From positions 87,988 through 151,987 of the forward strand of contig JASBSZ010000001.1 in NCBI GenBank assembly GCA_030148665.1: DNA of 64,000 nt, read 5' to 3'. The position numbers and the translations under genes were made by a program. The notes below the pieces were generated by a model. That model was not told the DNA's origin, made no database searches, and worked only from the letters and a program-made list of their open reading frames with translations. The stretch comes from Alphaproteobacteria bacterium. GTDB lineage: Bacteria > Pseudomonadota > Alphaproteobacteria > Rhodobacterales > Rhodobacteraceae. This document shows, piece after piece, positions 44,477 to 54,145 of the stretch. Positions within the stretch are counted from its first letter, which is position 1, and every line of letters begins with the position of its first letter.

Positions 44477-45943
44477 ATGACCTTTACACTTGCCATAGTG
44501 GGGCGCCCCAATGTGGGTAAATCCACCCTTTTCAACCGCCTCGTCGGGCGCAAGCTGGCGCTGGTCGATGACCAGCCCGGTGTCACGCGCGACCTGCGCG
44601 AGGGCGATGCCAGGCTCGGCAACATGCGCTTTACGGTGATCGACACCGCGGGGCTGGAACTGGCCGACGACGACAGCCTGCCCGCCCGCATGCGGCGCTT
44701 GACCGAGCGCGCGGTGGACATGGCAGACGCCTGTCTGTTCATGATCGACGCCCGCGTTGGCGTGACCCCGCAGGACGAGGTATTCGCCCAGATCCTGCGC
44801 AGGAAGAACGCCAATGTCATCCTTGTGGCCAACAAGGCCGAGGGCCGCGCCGCCGAGGCGGGGTTGATCGATGCCTTTTCCCTTGGGCTGGGCGAGCCGG
44901 TGCCGCTGTCGGCCGAACATGGCCAGGGCATGGTCGATCTGGCGCAGGCGCTGGAGCCCGTTGCCGCGCAGTTTGCCAGCCGCGAGGATCACAGCCCCGA
45001 AACCGATGTCGCCATCCCCGAGGACGAAGCGGATGAGGACAACCAGGGCAAGGCGATTGTCCATGACAAGCCGTTGCAGATCGCGGTGGTCGGGCGGCCC
45101 AATGCGGGGAAATCGACGCTCATCAACCAGATCCTGGGCGAAGAACGCCTGCTGACCGGCCCCGAGGCCGGGATCACGCGCGATTCGATTTCGGTGCGCA
45201 CCAACTGGCGCGGCGTCGAGATGCGCATCTTTGACACCGCCGGCATGCGCAAGAAGGCCCGTGTTCAGGAAAAGCTGGAAAAGCTGTCGGTCGCCGACGG
45301 GCTGCGGGCCGTGCGTTTTGCCGAGGTTGTTGTCGTGCTGCTGGACGTTCAGACCCCCTTCGAGCAGCAGGATCTGCGCATCGCCGACCTGGCCGAGCGC
45401 GAGGGCAGGGCGGTGGTTCTGGCGGTGAACAAATGGGATCTGGAGGACAACAAGCAGGAAAAGCTGCGCGACCTGCGCGAGAAATTCGACCGCCTGTTGC
45501 CGCAGCTGCGCGGCGCGCCGATGGTCATGGTCTCGGCGTTGACGGGCAAGGGGCTGGACCGGCTGCAACAGGCGATCCTCAAGGCCCATGAGGTGTGGAA
45601 CCGCCGCATTTCCACCGCGCGGCTGAACCGCTGGCTGACCGGGATGCTCGAGGTCCACCCGCCGCCCGCACCGGGGGGCAGGCGGATCCGCCTGCGCTAT
45701 ATGACCCAGGTCAAGACGCGCCCGCCGTCATTCGTGGTGATGTGTTCGCACCCGGATGCGCTTCCGACCAGTTACAGCCGCTATCTGGTCAATGGCCTGC
45801 GCGAGGATTTCGACATGCCCGGCACGCCGATCAGGCTGTTTGTGCGTTCGCAGGGTGACAAGAACCCCTATCGGAACAAGCGCGACAAGAAGGTGACCAA
45901 GCTGAACAAGCACCTTGAAGGGCGCTGGACCGCGAAAAAATAG
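44477..45943 (+). CDS. der: Ribosome-associated GTPase Der (EngA)
   Basis: The 488-residue protein has two tandem GTPase domains, with P-loops GRPNVGKST (residue 8 region) and GRPNAGKST (about residue 205), DTAG switch motifs in each, and a KH-like C-terminal domain. Der is needed for 50S subunit assembly. The ATG at 44477 (MTFTLAIVG) is preferred over one three codons upstream. Downstream lies a hairpin plus reverse copy of the dispersed motif. Confidence 0.97.
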   Translation: MTFTLAIVGRPNVGKSTLFNRLVGRKLALVDDQPGVTRDLREGDARLGNMRFTVIDTAGLELADDDSLPARMRRLTERAVDMADACLFMIDARVGVTPQDEVFAQILRRKNANVILVANKAEGRAAEAGLIDAFSLGLGEPVPLSAEHGQGMVDLAQALEPVAAQFASREDHSPETDVAIPEDEADEDNQGKAIVHDKPLQIAVVGRPNAGKSTLINQILGEERLLTGPEAGITRDSISVRTNWRGVEMRIFDTAGMRKKARVQEKLEKLSVADGLRAVRFAEVVVVLLDVQTPFEQQDLRIADLAEREGRAVVLAVNKWDLEDNKQEKLRDLREKFDRLLPQLRGAPMVMVSALTGKGLDRLQQAILKAHEVWNRRISTARLNRWLTGMLEVHPPPAPGGRRIRLRYMTQVKTRPPSFVVMCSHPDALPTSYSRYLVNGLREDFDMPGTPIRLFVRSQGDKNPYRNKRDKKVTKLNKHLEGRWTAKK

Positions 45944-45964
45944 GGTTCAGGGGCTGGCCGGGGC

Positions 45965-46030
45965 AGGGGGCTGGCTGCCCCCTCTTGCCTGCGGCAATTC
46001 ACCCCCGCGCGTATTTGGACAAAGAAGAAG
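45965..46030. terminator. Perfect hairpin plus dispersed motif copy C between convergent der and nlpD-like gene
   Basis: AGGGGGC/GCCCCCT (45965-45971 and 45977-45983, 5-nt loop TGGCT) lies 22 bp after the der stop. The dispersed motif lies in reverse orientation at 46011-46030 (GTATTTGGACAAAGAAGAAG), 11 bp downstream of the leftward nlpD-like gene. The hairpin could serve as terminator for both genes. No long T-run follows on either strand. Confidence 0.6.
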
Positions 46031-46041
46031 GCGGGGCCGCG

Positions 46042-47280
46042 TTACTGCAGGTATTGTTGCGGATCGACGCTCTGCGTGCCTTTCCTGATCTCGAAATGCA
46101 GGAACGAGGGTGCGCCCTGGGCGACGGCGCCGATCTTTTGCCCGCGCAGCACCTTGTCGCCCTTGGCCAGCGGCACGTCGGTCACGTTGGAATAGACGGT
46201 GAACAGGTTGCCCGGGTGACGGATCAGGACGATCGTGTTCGCGGCAACCGATTTCGAGATCAGCGCGACCGTGCCATCGGCTGCGGCCAGTACCGCGGTG
46301 CCGGGCATGGCGGCGATGTCGATGCCCTCATTCCCGCCCTTCTTGCCCGTATAGGGCGAGATGATGTTGCCCTCGACCGGCATGAGGAATTTCCTGGCGG
46401 TTGTCTGGCTCTTGTATTGTGACAGTTTGGGCGAGGGGGGCTCGGCCGCCGGTTCGGGCGAGGGCGGCAGGGGTTTGGCTGACGAGGGCGGCACCGGGGT
46501 GGTGCTGCCCTGGCCCGGTTTGGCAACATCTGCGGGCGGCGTCAGCGGAGCCTGTGCCACGCGCGCCGGCGGGGTGGTATCGCGCGGCGGTGTTGCGGGT
46601 TTCACGGGCGCGGCCGGCGCGGGCCTCGTTGCCGGGGTTGTCGATTGAGGCGTTTCGACGATCGGGATCAGCAGTTGCTGGCCCTCATGCACGGCAAGGT
46701 CGGGCCCCAGCCGGTTCCACGAGGCCAGCGCCGTGACGGAAACGCCATAGAGGCGGGCGATGGAATAGGCGGTTTCACCGCGTTCCACGCGGTGGCGGAT
46801 CGGTTCGATCGCCTTGTTCGAGGCGGGCGCGCCAAAGCCCGTCCCCCCGTCAACGGGGGATGTGGTGGCGTTGCCGCGATTGGCCTTGTCGATGGCCTGC
46901 GAGGCGATTGCGGTGATGTCCACCCCGCTGCCCGCGCCGTCGATCTTGCGCGGCAGGGCCAGCAATTCACCGTCGCGCAAGGGTGTTTCGGCCTTGAGCC
47001 CGTTGTATTTGGCCAGTTCGTCCGCGCCCAGGCCGATGCGCGCGGCCACGCTGGATACCGTGTCGCCGCGTCTTGCCAGAACCACCTGATAGCTGGGGTA
47101 GGTGATGATCCCGCGCGAATCGGGTTCGGGGCGGGCGGCGACATTTGCCGGCGGGTCGGCTGGCCCGCCCAGGTTGTAACCGCCCATGTCGAGGCCGGCC
47201 GTGCAACCGGCCAGAGCCAGAAGCGCAAGTGACGACAGGACCAGACGTGCCCTGCCATTTCCCTCAAGCCGCGTGCGCAT
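46042..47280 (-). CDS. nlpD: LysM/M23 lipoprotein, NlpD-like (degenerate M23)
   Basis: The 412-residue protein has a lipobox (LALAGC), two LysM modules (about residues 60-110 and 165-215: YQVVLARRGDTVSSVAARIG, RVERGETAYSIARLYGV), a Pro/Thr/Ala linker and a C-terminal M23 domain. The expected zinc histidine of HxGxD is Asn (NEGIDIAAMPG) and only the second His of HxH remains (SFLHFEI), so it is probably an amidase activator like NlpD rather than an active peptidase. It follows pcm and surE leftward. Confidence 0.9.
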   Translation of the reverse strand: MRTRLEGNGRARLVLSSLALLALAGCTAGLDMGGYNLGGPADPPANVAARPEPDSRGIITYPSYQVVLARRGDTVSSVAARIGLGADELAKYNGLKAETPLRDGELLALPRKIDGAGSGVDITAIASQAIDKANRGNATTSPVDGGTGFGAPASNKAIEPIRHRVERGETAYSIARLYGVSVTALASWNRLGPDLAVHEGQQLLIPIVETPQSTTPATRPAPAAPVKPATPPRDTTPPARVAQAPLTPPADVAKPGQGSTTPVPPSSAKPLPPSPEPAAEPPSPKLSQYKSQTTARKFLMPVEGNIISPYTGKKGGNEGIDIAAMPGTAVLAAADGTVALISKSVAANTIVLIRHPGNLFTVYSNVTDVPLAKGDKVLRGQKIGAVAQGAPSFLHFEIRKGTQSVDPQQYLQ

Positions 47281-47325
47281 GACCTGCCCCCAATGCTTTC
47301 GCGTCGAAATATGGTTGCCGGTATA

Positions 47326-47967
47326 CTACCCTTGGGCAATGCCTTCAACCAAGGGGACGAATCGAACGTCGCAAAGTTCGGCGTAATCCAGCCCATCGGC
47401 GGTTTTCCGCACCTTGATCAGGCTCTGCACCATGTCCGACTGGCCGACCGGCAGCACCATGATGCCCCCCTCGGCCAGCTGCGCCAGCAGATTGGCCGGC
47501 GGGTCCTCGGCGGCGGCGGTCACGATGATGCGGTCGAACGGCGCCTGATCCGGCAGGCCCTTGGAGCCGTCCGCCGTCATCACGGTGACATTGACCAGCC
47601 CGAGATCCTCGATCACCTTGCGCGCCGTCCGGGCCAGTTCGAGATGGCGTTCGACCGAATAGACGCGCCGGGCAAGGTGGCTGAGGATCGCGGCCTGATA
47701 GCCGCTGCCGGTGCCGATTTCCAGCACCTTGTCGCGCGGGCCGACCTCGAGCGCCTGGGTCATCAGCCCGACGACCGAAGGCTGGCTGATGGTCTGGCCG
47801 CAGGAAATGGGCAGGGGGCGGTCCTCATAGGCGTGGGGGGCAAAGATGCCCTGCACGAACAGGCCCCGATCGACCTTTTCCATGGCCTTGAGAACCCGCT
47901 CGTCGGTGACTCCGCGCGAACGCAGGGTATAGAGAAACTTCATTTGGGTTTGTGCATCCGCCGTCAT
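47326..47967 (-). CDS. pcm: Protein-L-isoaspartate O-methyltransferase
   Basis: The 213-residue AdoMet enzyme has the family's [16 protein letters not shown], the glycine loop [15 protein letters not shown] and [11 protein letters not shown]. It methylates isoaspartyl residues to start repair. The start ATG overlaps the surE stop (ATGA), so the two are coupled, and the gene order surE-pcm-nlpD is the usual one. Confidence 0.96.
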   Translation of the reverse strand: MTADAQTQMKFLYTLRSRGVTDERVLKAMEKVDRGLFVQGIFAPHAYEDRPLPISCGQTISQPSVVGLMTQALEVGPRDKVLEIGTGSGYQAAILSHLARRVYSVERHLELARTARKVIEDLGLVNVTVMTADGSKGLPDQAPFDRIIVTAAAEDPPANLLAQLAEGGIMVLPVGQSDMVQSLIKVRKTADGLDYAELCDVRFVPLVEGIAQG

Positions 47968-48749
47968 TCCAGCACGTCCTTCAGCCGATCGAGCGCATCA
48001 TGGGCCGTGAGGTCGGCGCGCATCGGCGTGACCGCGACATAGCCCTCCATGTTGGCGTGAACATCGGTACCGGCGGCGGCGGGGCGATCCTGCGGGCCGC
48101 CATGCACCCACAGAAAGCGCCGCCCCGAGGGCGACAGATGCGGCTGCACCCCGAAAGAGGCCCCCTGGCGAAAGCCCTGCGTGGTGACGCGCACGCCCCT
48201 GACGCCGTCGGCATCCACCGGGGGAAAGTTGATGTTGTAGAACACGCCATAGCTCTGATCCTGCCAGATGCCGTGTGCAAGCAGGTCTTGCAGGATCGGC
48301 AGCGCGTGCTTGCGAGCGGCGTCAAAGGGCTCGTCCATGCCGGCGACCTCGGGGCCGTAATATTGTGACAGCGCGACCGCCTTCATGCCGTGCAGCGCGG
48401 CCTCCATGGCGCCGCCCAGCGTGCCGGAATACAGCGCGTTCTCGCCGGCATTGTTGCCGCGGTTGACGCCTGACAGCACCAGATCGGGGGGGGCATCCTT
48501 CATCACGTCATGCAGCCCGGCCAGCACGCAATCGGCGGGCGAGCCCTCGGCCGCATAGCGGCGGGGGCCGAGCTTGGCGATCATCATCGGCTTGGTATAG
48601 GAAATGCAATGCGCGACGCCCGATTGTTCAAAGGCGGGCGCGACCGTCCAGACCTCGCCCGCAGGGCCGGCAAGGGCATCGGCGATTTCGTGCAGAACCG
48701 CCAGCCCCGGCGCGTTGATGCCGTCGTCATTGGTGATCAGGATTCGCAC
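47964..48749 (-). CDS. surE: 5'/3'-nucleotidase SurE
   Basis: The 261-residue protein begins [15 protein letters not shown] with the metal-binding NDDG, then [11 protein letters not shown] and [11 protein letters not shown]. SurE dephosphorylates nucleoside monophosphates. It lies between serS and pcm in a leftward operon, 61 bp after serS. Confidence 0.97.
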   Translation of the reverse strand: MRILITNDDGINAPGLAVLHEIADALAGPAGEVWTVAPAFEQSGVAHCISYTKPMMIAKLGPRRYAAEGSPADCVLAGLHDVMKDAPPDLVLSGVNRGNNAGENALYSGTLGGAMEAALHGMKAVALSQYYGPEVAGMDEPFDAARKHALPILQDLLAHGIWQDQSYGVFYNINFPPVDADGVRGVRVTTQGFRQGASFGVQPHLSPSGRRFLWVHGGPQDRPAAAGTDVHANMEGYVAVTPMRADLTAHDALDRLKDVLE

Positions 48750-48810
48750 GTTCCGCCCCCTTGGCCGCTGTCATTGCCGCTCTACAGGATCAGGCTGGCC
48801 GGGGAAAGGG

Positions 48811-50100
48811 TCAGACCAGTTCACCTTGCGGCGAAATCGTGGTCTTGCCGCCCAGATAGGGGTGCAGCACCGGCGGGATCCAGACCGAGCCATCCTCTTG
48901 CTGGCCGTTTTCCAGCACCGCGATCAGGCAGCGCCCCACGGCAAGGCCCGATCCGTTCAGCGTATGCACGAATTCGGGCTTGCCCTCGCCGCGGCGGAAA
49001 CGGGCATTCATGCGGCGGGCCTGGAAATCGCCGCAGACAGAGACCGAGCTGATCTCGCGATAGGTGTTCTGGCCGGGCAGCCAGACCTCGATATCGTGGG
49101 TGCGTTGGGCCGAAAAGCCCATGTCGCCGGTGCACAGCGCCACCGTGCGATAGGGCAGCAGCAGCGATTCCAGCAGCTTTTCCGCGATGCGGGTCATGCG
49201 GTGCAACTCGTCAAGGCTGTCCTCGGGGCGGGTGATCGAGACCATCTCCACCTTTTCGAACTGGTGCTGGCGCAGCATGCCCTTGGTGTCCTTGCCGGCC
49301 GATCCCGCCTCGGAACGAAAGCACTGCGTGTGTGCCGTCATGCGCAACGGCAGGGCGCTTTCGTCAAGGATCTCGCCGGCAACGGTATTGGTCAGCGGCA
49401 CTTCGGCGGTCGGGATCATCCACCAGCCATTGCTGGTGGCATAGCTGTCCTCGGCGAATTTCGGCAGCTGGCCGGTGCCATACATGGCCTCTTCGCGCAC
49501 CAGCACCGGCACCCACATTTCCGTCAGCCCGTTATCATTGACATGGGTGTCCAGCATGAATTGCGCCAGCGCCCGGTGCAGACGCACCATCGCGCCCTTC
49601 AGCACCATGAAACGGCTGCCCGACAGCCTGGCGGCCAGTTCGAAATCCATGCCCGGTTTCGCGGCCGGAATATCGAAATGTTCGCGCGGCTCGAAATCAA
49701 AGCTGCGCGGCGTGCCCCAGCGGTTGATTTCCACATTGTCGTTTTCGTCATCGCCGTCGGGTACATCGTCAAGCGGCAGGTTGGGCAGACCCATCAGCAT
49801 GTCGGTCAGGCGCTGATCCTCGGCGCGGGCCTTTTCCTCCAACTCGGCGATTTCCGCCTTCTTGGCGGCAACCAGCGCGCGCAGGCGTTCGAATTCGGTA
49901 TCGTCCCCACGGGCCTTGGCCGCGCCGATTTCCCGTGACGCCTTGTTGCGTTCGGCCTGAGCGGTTTCCGCCGCAAGGATATGGGCGCGCCGGGCGGCGT
50001 CAATGGCAAGGATTTCATCAGCGACAGGCGGCAGGCTGCGCCGCGCAAGGGCTGCGTCGAAAGCGGCGGGGTTTTCGCGGATCTTGCGGATGTCATGCAT
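48811..50100 (-). CDS. serS: Seryl-tRNA synthetase
   Basis: The 429-residue class II synthetase has the N-terminal coiled-coil arm (residues about 30-100), motif 2 region ([20 protein letters not shown]) and motif 3 ([17 protein letters not shown]). It charges tRNA-Ser. It is the first gene of the leftward serS-surE-pcm-nlpD run. The upstream 200 bp holds a dispersed-repeat inverted pair, not an obvious promoter. Confidence 0.97.
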   Translation of the reverse strand: MHDIRKIRENPAAFDAALARRSLPPVADEILAIDAARRAHILAAETAQAERNKASREIGAAKARGDDTEFERLRALVAAKKAEIAELEEKARAEDQRLTDMLMGLPNLPLDDVPDGDDENDNVEINRWGTPRSFDFEPREHFDIPAAKPGMDFELAARLSGSRFMVLKGAMVRLHRALAQFMLDTHVNDNGLTEMWVPVLVREEAMYGTGQLPKFAEDSYATSNGWWMIPTAEVPLTNTVAGEILDESALPLRMTAHTQCFRSEAGSAGKDTKGMLRQHQFEKVEMVSITRPEDSLDELHRMTRIAEKLLESLLLPYRTVALCTGDMGFSAQRTHDIEVWLPGQNTYREISSVSVCGDFQARRMNARFRRGEGKPEFVHTLNGSGLAVGRCLIAVLENGQQEDGSVWIPPVLHPYLGGKTTISPQGELV

Positions 50101-50189
50101 GTCTGGCGTGCCTTTTCAGTGCAGGGCAAATCGGGTTGCCAGCCTTATGCAACAAAGTACGCGGCGGTTAAAGGGGGCTGCGGGCAGCC

Positions 50190-50289
50190 CTTCTTCTTTG
50201 CAGAAATACTCTCGGGGGTGCGGGGGCAGACAGCCCCCGCAAGGCCCTGGCGGCCAGCGCCGGGATCGCGTATTTCAGCAAAGAAGAAG
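50190..50289. repeat. Inverted pair of the dispersed motif (copies D and E) around a G/C hairpin
   Basis: Copy D (50190-50209, CTTCTTCTTTGCAGAAATAC) and copy E (50270-50289, reverse, GTATTTCAGCAAAGAAGAAG) are 20-bp inverted arms with one mismatch. Between them lies an exact hairpin GCGGGGGC/GCCCCCGC (50220-50240, AGACA loop). Copy E is 13 bp downstream of the leftward small membrane gene; copy D runs opposite to serS, so the whole is a long possible stem-loop. It can be read on either strand. Confidence 0.8.
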
Positions 50290-50302
50290 CGGGGCGCTCC
50301 GT

Positions 50303-50512
50303 TCAGTCACGCCCCGACGCCCGCAGCACGCTGATCACCAGCAGGGCCAGACTGCCGCCCAGCAGCAGCCATCCGCCGGTCAGCGGCGTCAAGCCCTCGT
50401 CGCGGATGAGAAAGGCGACGGCAGCCACCAGCACCAGAATGGTGATGGTCAGGCGCGCATCCTTGAGAAACATGCCGACCAGATCGGATATCACCTGTTT
50501 GAGGATGCTCAT
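50303..50512 (-). CDS. Small two-helix membrane protein in the COG4280 operon
   Basis: The 69-residue protein has two hydrophobic segments (TITILVLVAAVAFLI and TGGWLLLGGSLALLVISVL). Its start overlaps the COG4280 stop by four bases, so it is translationally coupled. I do not recognise a family; the context says it is a partner of the upstream membrane protein. A reverse copy of the dispersed motif follows its stop. Confidence 0.75.
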   Translation of the reverse strand: MSILKQVISDLVGMFLKDARLTITILVLVAAVAFLIRDEGLTPLTGGWLLLGGSLALLVISVLRASGRD

Positions 50513-51261
50513 GTATCGACCTCCGGTCCGCGGGCCCTGATCAGGGCCACCGCGATCAGCCCGGTTGCAAGAAAGGCGGCCGCAAACCAGACCAGCATCA
50601 TGTCGGCGCCCGGCCATGCCACGCCCAGCCCTTCGCCCGTCCAGAACACGCCAAAGGCCGACAGCATGACCCCGACGCCGAATTTCAGCGTGTTTTCGGG
50701 CACTTTCGCCAGCGGGCGGTGAATCAGGGCGCCGATCGACAGGATCACGATGACGGCCGCCAGCGCACCGCCCGCCGCCGGCCACAGCAGGCCGCGCCCC
50801 GCGCCCACGGCGATGACGATGAACACGACCTCGAGCCCTTCGAGCAGCACCGCCTTGAAGGCGGCAATCCCGGCGATCCAGTCCTGCGAGCGTTCGGCCA
50901 GCTGCGCCTCGTGGCTGAGCTGGGCCTGCTCGCGCCTGAATATCGCCTCTTCGTCATGCAGGGCGATCACGCCCGCCGCCCTGAGGATGGCCTTGCGCAG
51001 CCAGCCCAGGCCGAACAAAAGCAGCAACACGCCCACCACCAGCTGCAGCAGATGCAGCGGCACCCGGTCCAGCAGCGGCCCCAGAATGATGACGATCAGC
51101 GCCAGCAGGCCAAGCGCCGAAAAGGTGCCCGCCAGCGCCGGACGCCAGCCGCGCAGGGTGGCGACGGCCAGAATGATGGTAAACGCCTCGACCACCTCGA
51201 CAAGGGATGCCAGAAAGGCGGCGGTGACGACGGGGGCGGCGGTGGACCAGTCCATCTGCAA
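50509..51261 (-). CDS. COG4280-like polytopic membrane protein
   Basis: The 250-residue protein has about seven hydrophobic segments. Two inverted-topology motifs, SLVEVVEAFTIILAVATLRG and LLEGLEVVFIVIAVGAGRG, each hold acidic residues within the helix, suggesting an internal duplication and an ion-transport path, somewhat like FTR1 or GDT1/UPF0016 transporters. The family is uncharacterised. It is 6 bp downstream of the SDH-type protease and overlaps the small two-helix gene. Confidence 0.75.
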   Translation of the reverse strand: MQMDWSTAAPVVTAAFLASLVEVVEAFTIILAVATLRGWRPALAGTFSALGLLALIVIILGPLLDRVPLHLLQLVVGVLLLLFGLGWLRKAILRAAGVIALHDEEAIFRREQAQLSHEAQLAERSQDWIAGIAAFKAVLLEGLEVVFIVIAVGAGRGLLWPAAGGALAAVIVILSIGALIHRPLAKVPENTLKFGVGVMLSAFGVFWTGEGLGVAWPGADMMLVWFAAAFLATGLIAVALIRARGPEVDT

Positions 51262-51267
51262 GCGGCC

Positions 51268-52107
51268 TCAGCGGTGACGGTTGTTCGGCGCCGGATGCGG
51301 CACCGGCAGGTATTCGACGCTGGGTGTCTGGCGGGTGGGCTGGGGGTAGAGTTCCATCATCTTCATCACCTCTTCGGGCATGTCGGTATTCACGTTCAGG
51401 CCCATCTCGCGCGCGTCCTCGGCAAAGATCGGGTGATCATGGGTCCAGCGTCCGGTACTCAGGGTATCGGCCAGCGCCTCGGCCTTGTCAACGGGCAGGG
51501 TTCCTTCCAGCAGGCGGCGCGCGGTCTGCCGGATCTGGTCGATCGCCTTGCGCGAAAGATCGGCCATGACCAGCGTGTTGTCGTCGATCTTTTCGACCGG
51601 CTTCTGTTCCAGCACCCTGAGCAGCGAGGCCGCCGGTTGCTGGCCCAGCTGCGGGTCGATGGGGCCGAGGGCCGAGTGTTCGGTCATGCAGATCTCGTCG
51701 GCTGCCAGCGCGATCAGCGTGCCACCCGACATGGCCAGATGGGGCACGAACACCGTCACCTTGCCGGGGTGCGCCTTGACGGCGCGGGCGATCTGGGTTG
51801 CCGCGATGACCATGCCGCCGGGCGTGTGCAGGATGATATCCAGCGGAACATCGTCATCGGTCAGCTGGATTGCGCGCAGCACCTCTTCGGAATCGTTCAT
51901 GTCGATGTAGCGCATGACCGGAAAGCCGAAAAAGCTCATGGTTTCCTGGCGATGCACCAGCAGGATCACGCGCGAGTTGCGGTTCCTTTCGATCTGCATG
52001 ATCTTGCGCTGGCGCGCGGCGTCAAGCATGCGTCGGCGAAACAGCGGCTGCAGCGCCGAAAGAAGAAACAGCAGCCAGATCAGGCCGGTCACGTCAAAAC
52101 CGTTCAT
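51268..52107 (-). CDS. Membrane-anchored SDH-type serine protease (ClpP/crotonase fold)
   Basis: The 279-residue protein has an N-terminal membrane helix (about 6-24) and a ClpP-like fold with the catalytic serine in PHLAMSGGTLIALAAD (Ser127), and LHTPGGMV before it. These match the serine dehydrogenase proteinase (PF01972) family, related to SppA. It probably cleaves within or near the membrane. It heads a three-gene operon with a COG4280 protein and a small membrane protein, so it may process or regulate them. Confidence 0.87.
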   Translation of the reverse strand: MNGFDVTGLIWLLFLLSALQPLFRRRMLDAARQRKIMQIERNRNSRVILLVHRQETMSFFGFPVMRYIDMNDSEEVLRAIQLTDDDVPLDIILHTPGGMVIAATQIARAVKAHPGKVTVFVPHLAMSGGTLIALAADEICMTEHSALGPIDPQLGQQPAASLLRVLEQKPVEKIDDNTLVMADLSRKAIDQIRQTARRLLEGTLPVDKAEALADTLSTGRWTHDHPIFAEDAREMGLNVNTDMPEEVMKMMELYPQPTRQTPSVEYLPVPHPAPNNRHR

Positions 52108-52197
52108 TTTCCTCTCCTGAACGAAACATCCGCCCCGAGGATGGGGGGCGGATGAAGGAATTGCAACAGGTTTGGGTTGTCGGCCAGTGCGCCCGGA

Positions 52198-52821
52198 TCA
52201 GATCTCGGTCATGCGCAGATAGGGGCGCGGGGCCTCGAAATCGCCGAATTTCGCGCGCGCTGCCGCGTCATCCAGCGAAAGCGGGATGATCACCTTGCCT
52301 CCGGGGCGCCAGTTGGCGGGCAGGGCAACGGTCTTTTCGTCGGCGATCTGCAGCGCGTCGATCACGCGAATGATCTCGTCGAAATTGCGCCCGACATTCA
52401 TCGGATAGGTCATGGTCAGGCGGATCTTCCTGTTCGGGTCGATAATGAACACGGAACGCACGGTCTGGGTGTCGCTCTGCTCGGGGGCGATCATGTCGTA
52501 AAGCCTGGCCACCGTCAGGTCGGGATCGGCAACGATGGGAAAATCGACCTCGGTATTCTGGGTTTCGTTGACGTCGCTCATCCATTTCAGATGTTCCTCG
52601 ACGCTGTCGGTGGACAGGCCCAGCGGTTTCACGCCCCGCGCCGCGAAATCGGCGGCGTGCCTGGCCGTCATGCCCATTTCGGTGGTGCAGATGGGGGTGA
52701 AATCGGCGGGATGGCTGAAGAAGAACACCCAGGAATCGCCGGCCCATTGGTGAAAGTCGATCCGACCCTGGGTGGTGTCGGCGGTGAAATCGGGGGCTGT
52801 GTCGCCAAGGCGAAGGCTCAT
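52198..52821 (-). CDS. 1-Cys peroxiredoxin (Prx6 type)
   Basis: The 207-residue protein has PADFTPICTTEMG (Cys45) and the Prx6 C-terminal extension (PANWRPGGKVIIPL). No resolving cysteine is seen, as in the 1-Cys class. It reduces peroxides using an outside thiol. The start MSLRLGDTAPDF is standard; the open frame upstream is not conserved. It is divergent from ppk2. Confidence 0.95.
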   Translation of the reverse strand: MSLRLGDTAPDFTADTTQGRIDFHQWAGDSWVFFFSHPADFTPICTTEMGMTARHAADFAARGVKPLGLSTDSVEEHLKWMSDVNETQNTEVDFPIVADPDLTVARLYDMIAPEQSDTQTVRSVFIIDPNRKIRLTMTYPMNVGRNFDEIIRVIDALQIADEKTVALPANWRPGGKVIIPLSLDDAAARAKFGDFEAPRPYLRMTEI

Positions 52822-53063
52822 GTTGATGTCTCCTGTGATCTGTGTCGTCGTGATTGCATTCGGGTGGCGGGATCGCCGTCTTGCCATCTCAGATGGGGAT
52901 TGTGCCGCGTGATGCAATGAACGGGCGCGTCCGAACCCCACCCCGTTGGCGGAGTTCCGCCGACGACAGGGCCGCGCTCGCCGACATGACGCGCGGGATT
53001 GACCTTGCTCAAGGCCGCGGCACGGCACCGTGCTATGGTTGGCGGCAGGACAAGGAGGATGCG

Positions 53064-54011
53064 ATGACAAAGGCGGTCGAAAACGGCGCCGACCAGGAGC
53101 GGCGGACAGATGCAGCAAAGGGCGCCGAACAGGCACAGGCAGAATTTCCGGTGGTTTCATCCGACACGGTGCGCGAGGCGTTCGAGACCGGCGTCTTTCC
53201 CTACGAGGAAAAGATGGGCCGCAAGGAATACGAACATCTCAAGGCGCAGTTGCAGACCGAGCTGCTGAAGGTCCAGAAATGGGTGGTCGAGACAGGGCTG
53301 AAATTCGTCCTGCTGTTCGAGGGGCGCGACGCGGCCGGCAAGGGCGGTACGATCAAGCGGTTCATGGAGCATCTGAACCCGCGCGAGGCGCGCGTCGTCG
53401 CCCTGGCCAAGCCGACCGACCGCGAGCGCGGCCAGTGGTTCTTTCAACGCTATATCGCCCATCTGCCGACGGCGGGCGAAATGGTGTTCTACGACCGCTC
53501 GTGGTACAACCGTGCCGGGGTCGAGCGCGTGATGGGGTTCTGCACGCCCAACGAGTATCTGGAATTCATGCGCCAGACGCCCGAACTCGAACGCATGTTC
53601 GTGCGCTCGGGCATAAGGTTGTACAAGTACTGGTTCTCGGTCACCCGCGAGGAACAGAAGCGCCGCTTTGAATCGCGCCGTCACGACCCGCTGAAACGCT
53701 GGAAACTGTCCCCCATAGACGAGGCCAGCCTCGGCAAGTGGGACGACTATACCGAGGCCAAGGAGGCGATGTTCTTTTACACCGACACGGCCGATGCCCC
53801 CTGGACCATCGTCAAGTCGAACGACAAGAAACGCGCCCGCATCAACTGCATGCTGCATTTCCTGAATTCGCTGGACTACCCCGACAAGGACCACGAAATC
53901 GTGCACGCGCCCGATCCCCTCATCGTGGGCTCGGCAGGCCATGTCGTGCATCACAACGATCACATACTGGGGGCCTCGCTGCATCCCGGTCAGCGGCGCG
54001 GCGGCGGCTGA
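53064..54011 (+). CDS. ppk2: Polyphosphate kinase 2 (PPK2 family)
   Basis: The 315-residue protein has Walker A FEGRDAAGKGGTIKRF, lid residues ALAKPTDRERGQWFFQRY and Walker B MVFYDRSWYNR, and KWDDYTEAKEAMFFYTDT, typical of class I PPK2. It transfers phosphate between polyphosphate and nucleoside diphosphates. A very good AAGGAGGATGCG site precedes the ATG at 53064. It stands alone without ppk1 or ppx. Confidence 0.94.
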   Translation: MTKAVENGADQERRTDAAKGAEQAQAEFPVVSSDTVREAFETGVFPYEEKMGRKEYEHLKAQLQTELLKVQKWVVETGLKFVLLFEGRDAAGKGGTIKRFMEHLNPREARVVALAKPTDRERGQWFFQRYIAHLPTAGEMVFYDRSWYNRAGVERVMGFCTPNEYLEFMRQTPELERMFVRSGIRLYKYWFSVTREEQKRRFESRRHDPLKRWKLSPIDEASLGKWDDYTEAKEAMFFYTDTADAPWTIVKSNDKKRARINCMLHFLNSLDYPDKDHEIVHAPDPLIVGSAGHVVHHNDHILGASLHPGQRRGGG

Positions 54012-54145
54012 TCGCGAAAGCGTGAACACCCGTCCGCGGCCACGACCTTGCCGCCCGGCAGGGGCTGGGCCATCCTGCACGCAACATCGCCGGGCACATG
54101 TTGCGCCCGGCCATTTCGAAACACCGCACCCTGGGAGGGGCCAGC

